64,000 bases of DNA from Antedon mediterranea (GCF_964355755.1 NC_092675.1:28482912-28546911), one strand, 5' to 3'; counted from the stretch's first letter, positions 48,026-60,218 are shown. Program-made: numbers and translations. Notes: generated by a model not told the origin, from the sequence alone.

Positions 48026-49815
48026 CACACATTCTTGGAAAAATTATCCATTCCATCCAATTAGTTATACAACTGCAGGGCCCTATCTGTGTTTTTAGGT
48101 TTGTACTGTGTGTGGGTTACCCGGTTGCGATTTTATTTTTCGTACACACCTTATGAATATGACTAATGAATATATGTTTATTTTGTGACGTTTCATGAGA
48201 GGTCCCAACTTATGTACGAAAAGAAATATCGCTACCCGGTTAGTACTATTCTAATTCAATGTAGTTCTCTTGTAGTGGTTGTTCAAGGCATTTACCAAGA
48301 ATAATCGAAATATTTGTGCACTCTATAGACTATTTATAAAAGGATGTCTAGCCCAGACTTCTATTTGGATATAAAGTATAAAGGCCTACATGTGCCTAGT
48401 TTATATTTTTTATTATTATTATTAATCAAGCAACAGGACACTCTGAGTTAGCCTTGCCAAGATATGAACTCGTAAAATTAACGGTCCTTTGATCCTATGT
48501 CTGGTTGCGACAAATAACATGAACAGTATTGTACTATGTATGCCTACATTCTCCGCCGTGTGGAACTGATCGTGTCGCAGCCACAGATAAATTCTTTGAT
48601 CTCCGGAGCTCAGCATCCTGTTCGATTGCCTTGTTCATATTCACATTTTTTCCCTTTTAATCTTTATTGTCAATATAGCTTCTAGTTTTCCTGTCATGTC
48701 GACAAACATTATTATTTTATCTACTTTTTTATTTATGCAAAATATCTGTATTATTTTGTTGAATGTGTTGATAAATAAATCAAACAATATTAACCCAAGA
48801 GATAATATTAATGCAGTCGACAGTCTTTTTATCCATGTGCCGTTGACAAGGGGTTTCCAGAAAGAAACAAAATGTTCATCATTTAATGTTCAAGCAAGTT
48901 ACAAACTAGACGTTTACCATAGCCCTAATTTTATCACTTGAACTTAAGTCCAATGTTTTTTAAGTCTAATAATATATATAAGTGAAGAATATGAAAAATT
49001 TTAAAAATGTAGTCCCTCAAAAAATGATAAAATTAGACTTTGAATAGGCCTACTGATCAGTTTGCAGTTGATAACAGTTATTAATTTTCCATATAATGAT
49101 TTCACTTATAAAAAGATAAAATAAACGAGGAAAACTAACCAAAAACCATTTTCGAACAGACTATTTTGCTTTAAATTACAGGGTATTTTTCAACTTTTAT
49201 GTGACATTAAAATGTGACAAATGACAAAGATATAAAAACGCAACGATAATTTTCAAGACAGCAGAGTTTGTTTTTAACCTTTTCTATAGAGGGCGTAGAC
49301 AGACTCCGCTCCGCGCCCCCGTCGCGGAGCGGCAAAAATAAATAAATCAATCAATCAATCATCTACTAAGGCCTAGGCCTAGGCCTATAATAGGCAAGTC
49401 AATATCTGTCTAAATTAATTTGTGGCAAATATAAATAGGTTACCCACTAGGCCTGGACTATAATAAGGCTATTAGACTTCTTATAATCTATTCTTATTTA
49501 TTAGATACTGTACTCCTAACCTAGGCTAGTACTAGTAGGTAGCTAGCTATAGGCTGTAATATAGTAGCAGTCCAGTGGGCCTATCCGGTACGCCTGTACA
49601 CCACTGCACTGGGTAACTAGACTAGCCTAGCTAGGTGTAGCTAGAGAGTTACACTAACCTAGCTAGAGTAGAGGGCCTAGCTAGCACTATGCCTACATGA
49701 ACAAGTATTTAATAAGTTAAGCCTAGGCTATATCATAATTGATATCTAGGCCCTAGGCCTATATAATTTATAAATAATGTTTTTTTTGTGTGATTTTTTT
49801 TAAGTATCCACAGCT
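48026..49815. other. Intergenic, MATE 3' flank and HAUS3 upstream
   Basis: About 1.8 kb without a supported gene. The left part is the MATE 3' UTR. Near 49306-49332 there is a very GC-rich hairpin (separate entry). From 49365 to 49765 the sequence is dense in CTAG and TAGGCCTA words. TTAAGTATCCACAG just before the HAUS3 ATG could be a splice acceptor, so the promoter may lie further upstream. Confidence 0.5.
49306..49365. repeat. GC-rich hairpin followed by a (TCAA)n tail
   Basis: CCGCTCCGCG and CGCGGAGCGG pair perfectly across a 7-nt loop (49306-49332). They are followed by AAATAAATAAATCAATCAAT. The tail matches the (TCAA)n end of the SINE at 54205, so this may be the end of a short retroelement. 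Confidence 0.65.
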
Positions 49816-52800
49816 ATGGAAATTGGCAAAAAAGTAGTGGAAATCATTAATAGTTTAGGTTATAGAGGATCACATGAAATCCAGGCAGAAGATTTTGAAT
49901 GGATGTGTGAAGACGAGGCAGTTCTGCCATTCCTTGATTGGTTTTGTAGCAATGTTAATCCATCGTTAATAATTACTTCAAAAGAAATGACAGAGTAAGT
50001 GCCTAAAGAAAATAATTATGTATCTGAATCATGACCGTGTATAACCCTTAGATATAACATATTTATGCTTGATAATAAACCACAAAATGTTAGAACTCAC
50101 AGCATTAGAATAGATTAAAGATAAAATGTATTTTCCCCCAGGATATCCATGAATAATGAAGATAAATAATTCAAACAAACATTGTGAATACCTAGGCTAT
50201 TTCGTAGCCTATATATAAAAAGACAAAATAAACAGAAACTATAAATTACCTATCTTACCATAATACAAATTATTTTTTTTTTTAAATAACCAAGATGTTA
50301 TTTTGCAGTGAAAGTTAAAAAGTTATAGCACCATTACAATTCACCTCTGAAAATGTATTTCAGATTCTCTGCTCTGAAGGCAGCAGGAGGGATTCTTGAA
50401 GGAGCACAGCTAGAGCAAGCATTGCAAAGCTCCACCAACATTGAAGAGGATGATCTGACAGAGGACCAACTTAAGTAAGTACAAAATAGGTGGTTTGAGG
50501 AAAAGAAGGTGGGTAAGGGGAGGAGTTAGAAAAAAGAGAAGGGGAGGAGTTAGAAAAAGGATAGGGGGAGGAGTTAGAAAAAAGGATAGCGGGAGGGGTT
50601 AGAAAAGGATGAGGGGAGGAGTTAGAAAAGGGTGAGGGGGAGGAGTTAGAAAAGGGTGAGGGGAAGGAGTTAGAAAAGGGTGAGGGGAAGGAGTTAGAAA
50701 AGGGTGAGGGGGAGGAGTTGGAAAAAAAAGAGGGGAGGAGTTAGAAAAAGGAGAGTAGGGAGTTAGAAAAGGAGAAGGGGGAGGAGTTAGAAAAGGAGAA
50801 GTGGGGGAATAGTTAGAAAAAGGAGAGTTAGTCACGCCTATTCATCCTGGGTTTGTAATATTGTTCAATAAATGGAAAAGAAAATTAACATTGAAATTCT
50901 ACCTATCCTAAGCTCTGTGTGTGATAAAAGACATGATAACGAAGTATAAAGAAAAATTGACAAATTTATCTTTAATTTATTTGTAGGAAAGAAATTGCTG
51001 AACTACAAGGTGACATTAAATCTACTAAAAAAAGGAAAGAGATTCTTATACAACAGCGAAACAGACTGAGGTTTGTTTGTTTTTTAAAAGGAACTTCCTG
51101 TGGTTAATAGATATACAGTATTGTCCCCACCAAAGATTGTATCAAGCAACAAAAATAACATTTTTAACCGTTATTTAAAGAAAATTTCTTTTTATTTATG
51201 TTGTCTTTTTATAAGTGAAAAAATTTAATTACATTTTTTTTATAAACAAAATTAAATAATTTTTTTTGTCTTTATTGTTATTTGTATAATATTCGTAGCA
51301 TACATCACACTGAAAGACAGCATAAGATCACAAAACTGGGTGCGATTGAGGCAAATGCAAAGAAAAGTTACAAAAGAAGTATAGAACAGATCCATTCTGA
51401 TAACAATAAGGTAAAATATTAATCATCATATTTTGATTATTTCTCTTGCAGTGTATTGTAACTTCTTAAAGTGTAGGCACTTCTTCTAATTTTTATGTTA
51501 CATGATTACCAACCATAATTGTTAAACACCATTGTACAATTGTTTAATGCAAGGTTTCTCACCAGCAACCCCCACCAGAGGCACATAGGAGGGTCCTACT
51601 GCTTGTCCTGTTTTTTACTATAAACTTTCTCCTACTCAAAACCTTAAATGGATGGAGTAAGAGCAGTTTTCTGTTTGGGCTCATGCCTATTACTTGCTCC
51701 TGGCAAGATGAATTGTAAAATGTACTTTATGAACTTTTGCCGAATAAATATTATTATTATTATTATTAAAAAGCTATGCATGGTAGAAAACTGCTGAGAA
51801 CTCCTGGTTTAATGCCATACAAATAATAAAACAAAACAATAATATATTGATAGATGAACACTGCGCTGAAGAATCTTAGCAAAGCATTTAATGATGTAAG
51901 CATGGAATATTCCTGTGATGGTGATGCCAACGACGCAATGTTCTTGTCGCATCTTTCATTGCAAGATTATTGTCGAGCAGAGGAACATTTTACTCAAGAC
52001 TTGACCAAGTACACAAAGAAACAATTCTTTGAGGTAATTCGGTAATTTCCTGATTCATAGTATGTTTGAAGTAAAATTTCTTTAGCCATTTAGATGTATT
52101 AAACACAATATACATTACATGTACACTTTTAATGTCACATCCTTTTCTTTGCTTGTTGTAACAGTCATTCCAGGATTTTGAAGTATGGTGGGCCATAAAA
52201 TTAAACTAATTTAAATTTAAACTTAAACCAACCTAATATCCTATATTTTGCTCTTTTTTTTAGAGTTACTAAATGTTTAAATCATATATAGCAATATTTA
52301 TTTAGCAACATTAAAACAAACTAAAAAAATATAATATTTTGTAGGGAATAACGGGTATAACTGGTCAGGATTCACCAGCATCTTGGTATCAATTACTTGA
52401 CCTTAGTGACCCATCAACATTGGTCTTGAAAGGGGAGAAAGAACATATTACAGCAAGTAACTGCAAAGAAGTAGCAAGATTACAGGCACTGTGAGTTCCA
52501 TATCGTTTGTCATTAGGGAGGTTTCACAATCCTATGAAAACGGATACGACGTCACACAGCTGAGCCTCATTTAATATTCATAAAGCGTATTTGTGTGGAC
52601 GAATATCACAAGTCATATTCCTAACTACAAAACGAGTACAGTCTTTGATCTATTTTGCATATTTTGCATGCATGATTATAATATAATTATAATAGATAAT
52701 TTATTGAAAGTAATTTACTAAAAATGCCGGGTCAATTCAGTCATTCATTTAGTTTCTTTATTTTGGATAGAACATATATATAAATCATACAAAAAACAAA

Positions 52801-55800
52801 AAGAGAAACAATTTCACCAGGAAATTCACAATATAAGCAACTTTCACAAAACCAACCTAAAATATCCTAAAATACCAATTTGCACCAACACTGTGACGCT
52901 GTAGCTTGACTCAATTTTGAAGTTTTTAAAGTCCTCACTCGCTTTGATGTTTCGCTAGGCCAGCCAAGCAACACGTACCTGCGCTTTGTTAAAATTTAAC
53001 AGTCATATTTTGGAAGGTGCCGTCAATTTTTCGTCAAAAACGAATACATGTGTGATGTTTTCGTTACCGTATCCCTTGACCCTCCTCTGCACCCCACTTG
53101 TGTTATTTATTTTTATGCAATGTTTTGCTGAAAAGAATAAAAAAATAAAATGTATTTCAAATTAGTTATCCAACAAGTCAGATGCAGTATGTGAAAGCAC
53201 TAGTTGAAAAGAGACGACTGCAAGCAGCCTGTGAGAGGGCGCACCAGTTAATCAATTCAATGGACACACGGACATTCCCAACAAACGCATCTGAACTTAG
53301 GTAAGCAGAAGAAAAGCTCAGTCTACACTAGCAAACAAAATGTGATGTACCCTTATATGGACATGATGATGTCCTATCACTACCATATTTGGGCACATCA
53401 CTCTGATATTTGGAAACATCCCTCCTTATCGTATTGTTGGTAACTTTGTTTCTTTTATATGACCCACAGTCAACGTGTACATGATGTTGAGAAGAGTCTT
53501 GCGCAAGCTAGTCGGCAAGCATGTACGTTAGCAGATACGCTTCCAGAGCTCATTGAGAAGAACGCTGCCTTACAGCAGACTGAGATTTTGTTTGGTGATT
53601 ACAATCTAAAAATTGCTAGACAAGAATACTTCACCTCGAAACAGGATGAGGTAATTTGAATTTATAATTTAAATCTTGAAGATGTCAATGGAAATAAACT
53701 ACTGGGGTCTGCTTTTATCACTATGCCTAAAAAAAGCTCAATTTAAACTGATTCAAAACTAAGCCTTGACTAAACTCATTCATGCCAATACAGTATCAAA
53801 TCTGTTGATGCTTCTATTTTATTTTGCAGAGCATCTCAAACTGTTTATTATTTATTTTGAACTTGCATTGCATATGAGTGAGTGAGTGGCCGAGCAGTTA
53901 AGACAGTGGAACCGTAATTACGTAGCCATAACATCGGCAGGGGTTCGAGGCTCACTCACTCCATGGTTCTGGTGGTAGAACGAGTCTTCTCGGATAAGGA
54001 CTATAAACCGTAGGTCCAGTGTACACAACTAGCTCATGTGCACTTTAAAGAACCTAGTACATCTTTCGAGACGAGTAGAGGGTTACCCCGGTGTATTAGT
54101 ACATCACAGCCACTGATCACCAACTGGGCTCTCTGGGAGACCAGTCTTTGACTAAAGAGGTTACCCAGTATAAATATATATTTCAATCAATCAATCAATC
54201 AATCATTTTTCAGGTTATAAAACAACTGACAGTTCAGAGGGCACGACATGAGTTTCTAAGCATGGCGTTTGAAACAGAGGCTGCATTTTTAAGAGAAACA
54301 CACAGGCTTCTTACAGCTTCCAGGGACCTCCTTCACACAGACGTAAAAAAACATAAAGATCAAATTGTATTCTTTTACAATGTAGATTTCACTTCATAAA
54401 TAAATCATTAGCAATAGTGGTATATAACCAAGGCCAGAAAATAAAAACCATCATTGCAGAATTAATAGTATCAAGTAAAGGAAGGAGGGAAAACAAAAAA
54501 CTCTTTTTATTAAGCCTGTTTAATATTATTTTAATGCACATAGAGACTTTATAGTAGGGCGGCCAATGTGAGCTTTTTCATCATGGGGGGCATTTTCTGT
54601 TAATAGCAGGCAACCATGTGGAATATATCCCTTATGGGATGACAAAAAAGATAGGGGTGGATGCCGCTCTCAAATTTCAGGTCAAAGGTCATTTTCAAGG
54701 TTATAAGGTCAAATTTGGTAAAATAGAGGTTTAAGCTGTTTTCAACAACATATAAGCTAATTAAAAGAAATGTAACCATTATTGGATCATTATTGACATA
54801 TTGCTGTAGATGCTGAAGTTCATCAATTTTTCAACTTACAAGTTTAAAGGTCATTTTCAAGGTCATATGGTCAAATAGAGCACATACCTGTTAATTATCG
54901 GTATTAATAATTGAAATAAATATAATTTTCATGATAGCCTGGAGCTGATGGTTATAGTGTGGTGTCAAAAAGACCAGAATTGTACTGGGAAGATTTTAAA
55001 CTTTTTGAGTCACTCCTGGAAGGTGTTCAAGGAATGGAGAGGATGAGTCCTAGAGTATCAAAATAACCGAAATTGGAGGCCTACTGGAATGTCTTAAATT
55101 TCATTTAAAAACGGTCACAGAGGGTTTGTGGGTTGGGAGTAATGGGCGGCATGGGCACATGCCAATATTCGAAATTTTTCTGGGATGGAAGGAGGTAACG
55201 CTCTGAGGTGGGTATTCCTTCAAGCACTGATATATAATGCCTACTAGCCATCTGGGTAACGGCAAACGATTGAATCACAACCACATATGCATGCTTTCTG
55301 TAACAACTTCATCTGGCTCTTTAGTTTACATACACATGTAACAAGTTCCAAACTGACTACTGGGTTAGGGGCTTCCAAACGACCCGATTCATTTAGGCCA
55401 CATAGGCCTACTGATAGCTCTGCCTGATAGTTGGCTCGTATGTTTAGGTTCTATGATGTCTGTATTCACCATAGGCGAGTTTTTTTAATTTTAAGTGTTT
55501 CCCGAAGTAGAAATACAGGTACTTAAATATTTATTGAGTGAAGTGAAATACTTAATATTTAAGGGAAATATAATCACTAGTGTTAATGGTATATGGTCAC
55601 TGAGTCTAGATGGAGGTAGCACCAAAGAGTAGTCTGTTATTATACAGTTCTGCTCAAGAGTACCATATATTTGGCAATATTAAACTTTAGTGTACACTGT
55701 ACGTGGAAAGTCTTAATCTTAATCAATTCCATTTACAAGGAGTGGATGCGTTACAAATGATTTCTAGTATGACCTCTTCCCATAACCAGCAAATAATGAC

Positions 55801-58800
55801 GTGCTGCAACCTGTAATAGCATGGAAGCTGGTTAGATTATTCTTAATAGGTTTTCAACCACTTTATTGTTCACTATACCAGACATCGTCCATACTTTTGA
55901 AGGCTACTGTTACAAAGTGCATATCATTAATTAACATCAACTTTCATGTATAATTGCAAGCTCTTTGTTATTGACATAAAGAATGTCTAAAAACTTTGTG
56001 ATATTTGTTCTCCTCCAAACCGATGAGTGTGGCCCAAAACACATACGGAAGTACAGATTAGTACATTGGGACTATCCTTTCAATCGTGTCACTGCTTTTA
56101 TCCACCCCTTTCCAATGTAATGATCAAATACAACAAAATGATGAAATATCTAGGTAACTTGAATAAATACTTGCATAGTCACCAAATGTTTACAGCCATG
56201 TTTACTGCATCCTATAGTGCATGACCATCATGTTTTTACTGTAAGTTTTCTTCTGGAACATCTGTCGGTATTTCAACGCCATCCATCAAGATATGTGAAG
56301 TCATATTTGGTTAAAGATATTAAAATTGGGCTATGATCATACTCCAATGGTTGATCAGCAGATTTTCTGTCAGTTTTTATATACTTTATCGAAACTGTTG
56401 CCTTATAGAAATCCGCAAAGGTTTAGAGCGATGCTTTCTCAGTGGCTCATGAAGTTCTAAGTTCTACTGTTTTTTTTCTTCCAATAAGTTGTTACTTTAA
56501 ATATAAGATCTTCCTTATCATCTGTCAGTTCGAAAGAATATTGTGTATTATGTGTGATTCGTGATCAGTCTGACTATGTCATGCAGAACCTATCAATGAA
56601 TTTAACAGCGTTTCATGTTATACCAATGATTCTATTTTGAATTGATCAATCATCCACTCGGTGTTTAGAATATTGGTTCTGATAGTTTAGATAGGTAAAT
56701 TTGTTTACCCTTTTAACCTCATTTCTACAACGAATCCAATCGGTTTTTAAATGTGTTGGTAGTTTCAGAAATGACGACTTTGGTTGGCAAACTATTAAAA
56801 TATATAATTACTAATTGTGAAAAAGTGGATCTCCTATCAGTCCTTTGTGAAGTTTAGGTTTAAAAAGTCTAAGCTGATGTCCTCGTGTATTTCTGCTTAG
56901 ATTGCATCTCATTTGAAGGAAGTCTTCCTTGGCTACACCCTCGAAATCTTTTGAAAATTTTCAATCAAGTCACCATGAATTCGTCTGTCATACAGGGTTG
57001 TTAGGCCAAGAAACTTTAAACAATCTTCATATGAATAAGAATGGATAGCTGGAATTTGATTTGTCGCATGACGTTGTCCTCTTCAAGTGCGTTTATGTCT
57101 TTTTGGAGAAATGGATTTCATACCTGGACACAGTACGTAACGTAATGTTTGTAAATAACGTTAAAACCGTCTTTATCCATGTGTATAAAGGACTTCTTAA
57201 TTACTTAAGGAGTTTTATATTTGTTATCACCGTCAGCCATGATAGCATAGATGCGAAGGCCTCAAGAAGAAGTCCCCAATTACCACTCCTTCCAACCTTG
57301 ATAAAGTCCAATAGTTAGGGTTTTTGAAAGCAAAGACTCGATACCCAGGTTTCTCTTTCGAGATTTCTTGAAACAACAAACTTCAATAAAAACTTGTTCA
57401 TATAGGGGGTCTCTGTTTTCGAAATTTTTCTAAAAACAAATTCTAAGTATTATTACATTATTATAGGTAATATTAATAATTTTTCTAAAAACAAATTTCT
57501 AAATATTACTGTATTACATTAATTATTATAGGTAATATTAATATTATAGTAAAAGACCAATCTTTTGGCACATATGGCGTTTCATACATATAACACTTGA
57601 CCTATTTTTTCCGACAAAAATCAAAACGATGACTGGTGGACAACATGAAAAAGACAAATTTACAATGACTGGGAAAAGCCTATTAAAAAACTGTGTGTAC
57701 TTTACAGAAATATGTGAAAACAACATTTTGAGAAAATGACACTTTTATATTTAATTTCCTATGTTTTTATGTGTAAAATTAAATGTTTATCTCATAATTA
57801 TTATAATATGAAGCATCAGTTGATCTTCAGATATACCTTTTTGGATAGATCTGATGATGTAGATGATTTTCCGTGAATAAAAAAAAATCCTATATTTTGA
57901 CCTTGTTTGACCTCTTGACCACATAAACTGACCTTAAAACCCAAAACTGAAGATGGCATCCACCCCTATCGTTTTTGTCACCCCACAAAGGATACATTCA
58001 ACATGGTTGCCTGCTATTAACAAAAAATGCCCCCCAAACTTATTATAGAGGACTTTTGTGTATTTGGCCTCTCTACTATTAGGAATAAACAGCTGTACAT
58101 ACTGTAGGTATTTTTGATGAGCTAATGCCCTGACAAAGTTAGTTCCATGTCATGTCTTATTAATATTGAACATTATTATTTACTTATACTTAACCAAGTA
58201 TAGACATTACTTACTGATCCCAGTCTCCAGCCTCCCATACCTAGAGCAACAATCGATTCCAGAGATCTCTTTGTAACCAGAATGCATCAAATTTTAAGTA
58301 TGAACTTTGTTTTATCAGTATTATACACATTATTACCTTGCAGTTGTAAAAATGATTCTTTTAATTCCTGTACATTATAATATATTAAAGCATTACATAA
58401 TAAATATAATAAATAATTAGGATTTAAAAAAAAATTAATTCCAGATTATTCGCCGGAAAGTAAAGAACGATCACAAAAGCAACTTTTCTTGACATATGAA
58501 AGTCTGATTGAGGGTGCTAAACAACTTGTAAGCAACCTCACTAGTCTTAAAGCTTCACTGTCTTCCACCAACACTGATCAAGATTCAAAATTAACAGAAC
58601 TGTAAGAATTTTGATTTTATTAGTTAATTTTAGTATAACAAACAAAAAATGAAATTGGGGAGACCAGGGTCAACCTAAGTGAACTTAATCATGTCATGTA
58701 CTATACACTGGGCCCTCTGGGAGAACAGTCTCTGAAGAGGCTACCCAGTATAAAGAATATTAAAGTACTGTATATAACCAGGAAGTTTAAAATTAATTTT

Positions 58801-59578
58801 TGACCTCCAAACACAATTTACTTGCTTGTTAAATCATTTGATAAATCAATTTTTTACCATTGCAGTGAACGTAACCTAAAGGTTTGTGAGGATTTGGTAT
58901 ATTCAGGGTCAGCTAATGGTGGTGAGCCCGTACTAAGCCCTCGGCCCATCATTCATGCTATAAACCAACTAGACATGGCCTTAAAAAGTTTAGAGAAAAA
59001 CATTTTGGATGTCATGACACAGTACAGTAGCAAGAAAAAGGTACATTTATATTATTGAATTCTTTAGCACCTTTTTAAAGAGTCTTACACATGTTCCAAC
59101 ACTGTTCATGTCTGGCGATCTTATATAGCGCTTAATGCACAAAGCTTCTAAGTGCTTCACACTATTAACCCAGTAATGTTTTGAATAAAATTCAGCTAGT
59201 AATGAGTGCAGTTGTGTTTTGACCTAATACCAGTAACCCATTTTATACACCTGGTTGGAGAAAGGCAAACATAAGTAAAGTGTCTTGCCTAAGGGTACAA
59301 GCAATGCAACGAACTTTGGATTTGTCACAACCTCATGATCAACACACTGCACCACACACCCTTACTAAAGTAATGCTATGTATAAGCTCATAAACATTAC
59401 GTAAGGATGTGTTGAATCTTTCTAATAACATATGCTTTGTTTTCTACAGTTACTGCATGAGGATCCACTACTAGCCAAGCAAAGAACTCTCTATACAAGC
59501 TTCTTCACAGACCAGAGCAAGTTAAGACGAACTGTAGATGATTTAACACATCAGCTACAAGCACAGATGGTTGAATAA
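49816..59578 (+). CDS. HAUS3: HAUS augmin-like complex subunit 3
   Basis: Thirteen exons: 49816-49994, 50364-50474, 50987-51070, 51299-51410, 51854-52033, 52345-52490, 53166-53300, 53470-53650, 54214-54342, 58204-58297, 58445-58601, 58866-59040 and 59450-59578. They give 603 residues, the length of human HAUS3 as I recall it. Matches include EDFEWMCEDEAVLPFLDWFC, GGILEGAQLEQALQ, YTKKQFFEGITGI, LKIARQEYFTSKQDEVIKQL, LLTDPSLQPPIPRATIDSRD and KQLFLTYESL. The rest is mostly coiled coil. Augmin recruits gamma-tubulin to spindle microtubules for branching nucleation. Exon 10 was recognised only by similarity and phase, and it ends a 3.86-kb intron that holds a large transposon. Relative to human about ten residues before LLTDPS are missing, so one micro-exon may be unseen. 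The last exon is echoed in the 3' UTR. Confidence 0.94.
50476..50835 (+). repeat. Homopurine minisatellite in HAUS3 intron 2
   Basis: About 16 units of roughly 20 bp, each like GGGGAGGAGTTAGAAAAGG, almost pure purine apart from one or two T per unit. The proline-rich frame on the complement is an artefact. Such tracts can form triplex DNA. Confidence 0.9.
51560..51775 (+). mobile_element. Non-LTR 3' end with ATT tail in HAUS3 intron 4
   Basis: TTACTTGCTCCTGGCAAGAT, ATGTACTTTATGAACTTTTG and CCGAATAAATATTATTATTA. A common LINE/SINE 3' end. No coding part. Confidence 0.5.
53313..53412. mobile_element. MITE family A, truncated copy
   Basis: The left end AGCTCAGTCTACACTA and the core GTCCTATCACTACCATATTT are present; the right arm is missing. 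It lies in HAUS3 intron 7. Confidence 0.65.
53873..54205 (+). mobile_element. Full-length tRNA-derived SINE next to an exon
   Basis: The tRNA-like head has box A-like TGGCCGAGCAGTTAAGA and box B-like GGGTTCGAGGC (near 53940). The body has CACTTTAAAGAACCTAGTAC. The 3' domain has GGGCTCTCTGGGAGACCAGT and AAGAGGTTACCCAGTATAAA, with a (TCAA)n tail. The tail ends only a few bases before the HAUS3 exon 9 acceptor at 54213. Confidence 0.8.
54679..54691 (+). promoter_or_regulatory. Perfect DR1 nuclear-receptor motif
   Basis: AGGTCA-A-AGGTCA, the consensus for HNF4/RXR/COUP-TF dimers. Further AGGTCA half-sites lie at about 54714, 54847 and 54859, and inverted ones near 57898-57930. Function is inferred from the motif only. 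Confidence 0.4.
56690..57140 (-). pseudogene. Decayed LINE reverse transcriptase C-terminus
   Basis: On the minus strand, with frame changes and stops, one reads SYEDCLKFLGLTTLYDRRIH followed by GDLIENFQKISRV. This resembles the post-RT region of Jockey/CR1-type LINE proteins (YEERLK-LGL-TL--RR--GDLI). A few residues downstream are recognisable in other frames. It is inside the 3.5-kb inverted-repeat element. Confidence 0.7.
58640..58760 (+). repeat. SINE fragment in HAUS3 intron 11
   Basis: GAAATTGGGGAGACCAGGGT, CCTAAGTGAACTTAATCATG and TGGGCCCTCTGGGAGAACAG. It joins the motif at 5452 with the 3' domain of the full SINE at 53873-54205. Confidence 0.6.
59115..59345 (-). mobile_element. tRNA-related SINE (TATAGCGC type) in HAUS3 intron 12
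   Basis: On the minus strand it runs from a tRNA-like head (GTGGTGCAGTGTGTTGATCA near 59340) through CCCTTAGGCAAGACACTTTA to TTAAGCGCTATATAAGATCG. This layout is widespread in marine invertebrate SINEs. Confidence 0.65.
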
Positions 59579-59752
59579 AATGACAATTAAAAGGCAGCTT
59601 CTTCATAGACCAGGTTGAGATGATAGATGATATAAAAAAATCAATTAAAAGCACAGATGGTTGAAGAAAATAACTTCTTATCAGACCGGGTTGAGATGAT
59701 AGATTATTTAACATATCAGCTACTAACACAGCTGATGGAATATTAAAGACTA
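59579..59752 (+). repeat. Two degenerate copies of the HAUS3 coding tail in its 3' UTR
   Basis: The sequence from TTCTTCACAGACCAG in exon 13 (59501) to the stop is echoed at about 59600-59675 (TTCTTCATAGACCAGG, GCACAGATGGTTGAA) and 59676-59750 (TTCTTATCAGACCGGG, TTTAACATATCAGCTACTAA). The copies lie after the TAA and have diverged. Confidence 0.85.
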
Positions 59753-60218
59753 GTTTCAGTTAGCTGAACAACTATTACTGTAGCTTAAAGTAGTGTTCTA
59801 AGAAGCACTGAAAAAACGGCGAGACACTAGATAAGCGATTATTATTAAACAAAATGGACTTAAACAGACTACTGAAAACAATACAATTAGGTGATATTCA
59901 TCTCTCTAATTCAAAATTATTTTCATAGAAATCATTTGTTTTTAAAATTAGAAGAACTTAAATGAACAACAAATGAATATATCATTTGTATATTTTAGAA
60001 TAAAGATGACAAAAAAATGTGCATCGTGTATTATATTGTACATAATTTATATTGTTTGTAGATTTTTAGAATGATTTTCAAAGACACCAATACCTATCAC
60101 AGAATAACTGTACAAATAAAATCGTCATACTGTATACATACATTCTCTTGTAGTATTTCTTGTACAATTTTATTGACCAGCTCTCTATATACAGTGGACC
60201 CATACTGTACAAAACCAA

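Larger units (their letters stand above)
54551..58079. mobile_element. 3.5-kb element with ~115-bp terminal inverted repeats
   Basis: The left end (54551-54664) and right end (57958-58079, inverted) share ATAGTAG, GGCATTTTCTGTTAATAGC (right: GGCATTTTTTGTTAATAGC), AGGCAACCATGT and GATAGGGGTGGATGCC. Inside, minus-strand remains of a LINE protein occupy about 56690-57140. Next to each repeat lie many AGGTCA words. No transposase frame was recognised. The element fills most of HAUS3 intron 9. Confidence 0.75.

Noticed and set aside
50599-50835. Pro/Ser-rich frame FLTPPPHP on the minus strand
   Set aside because: Complement of the homopurine minisatellite within a HAUS3 intron.
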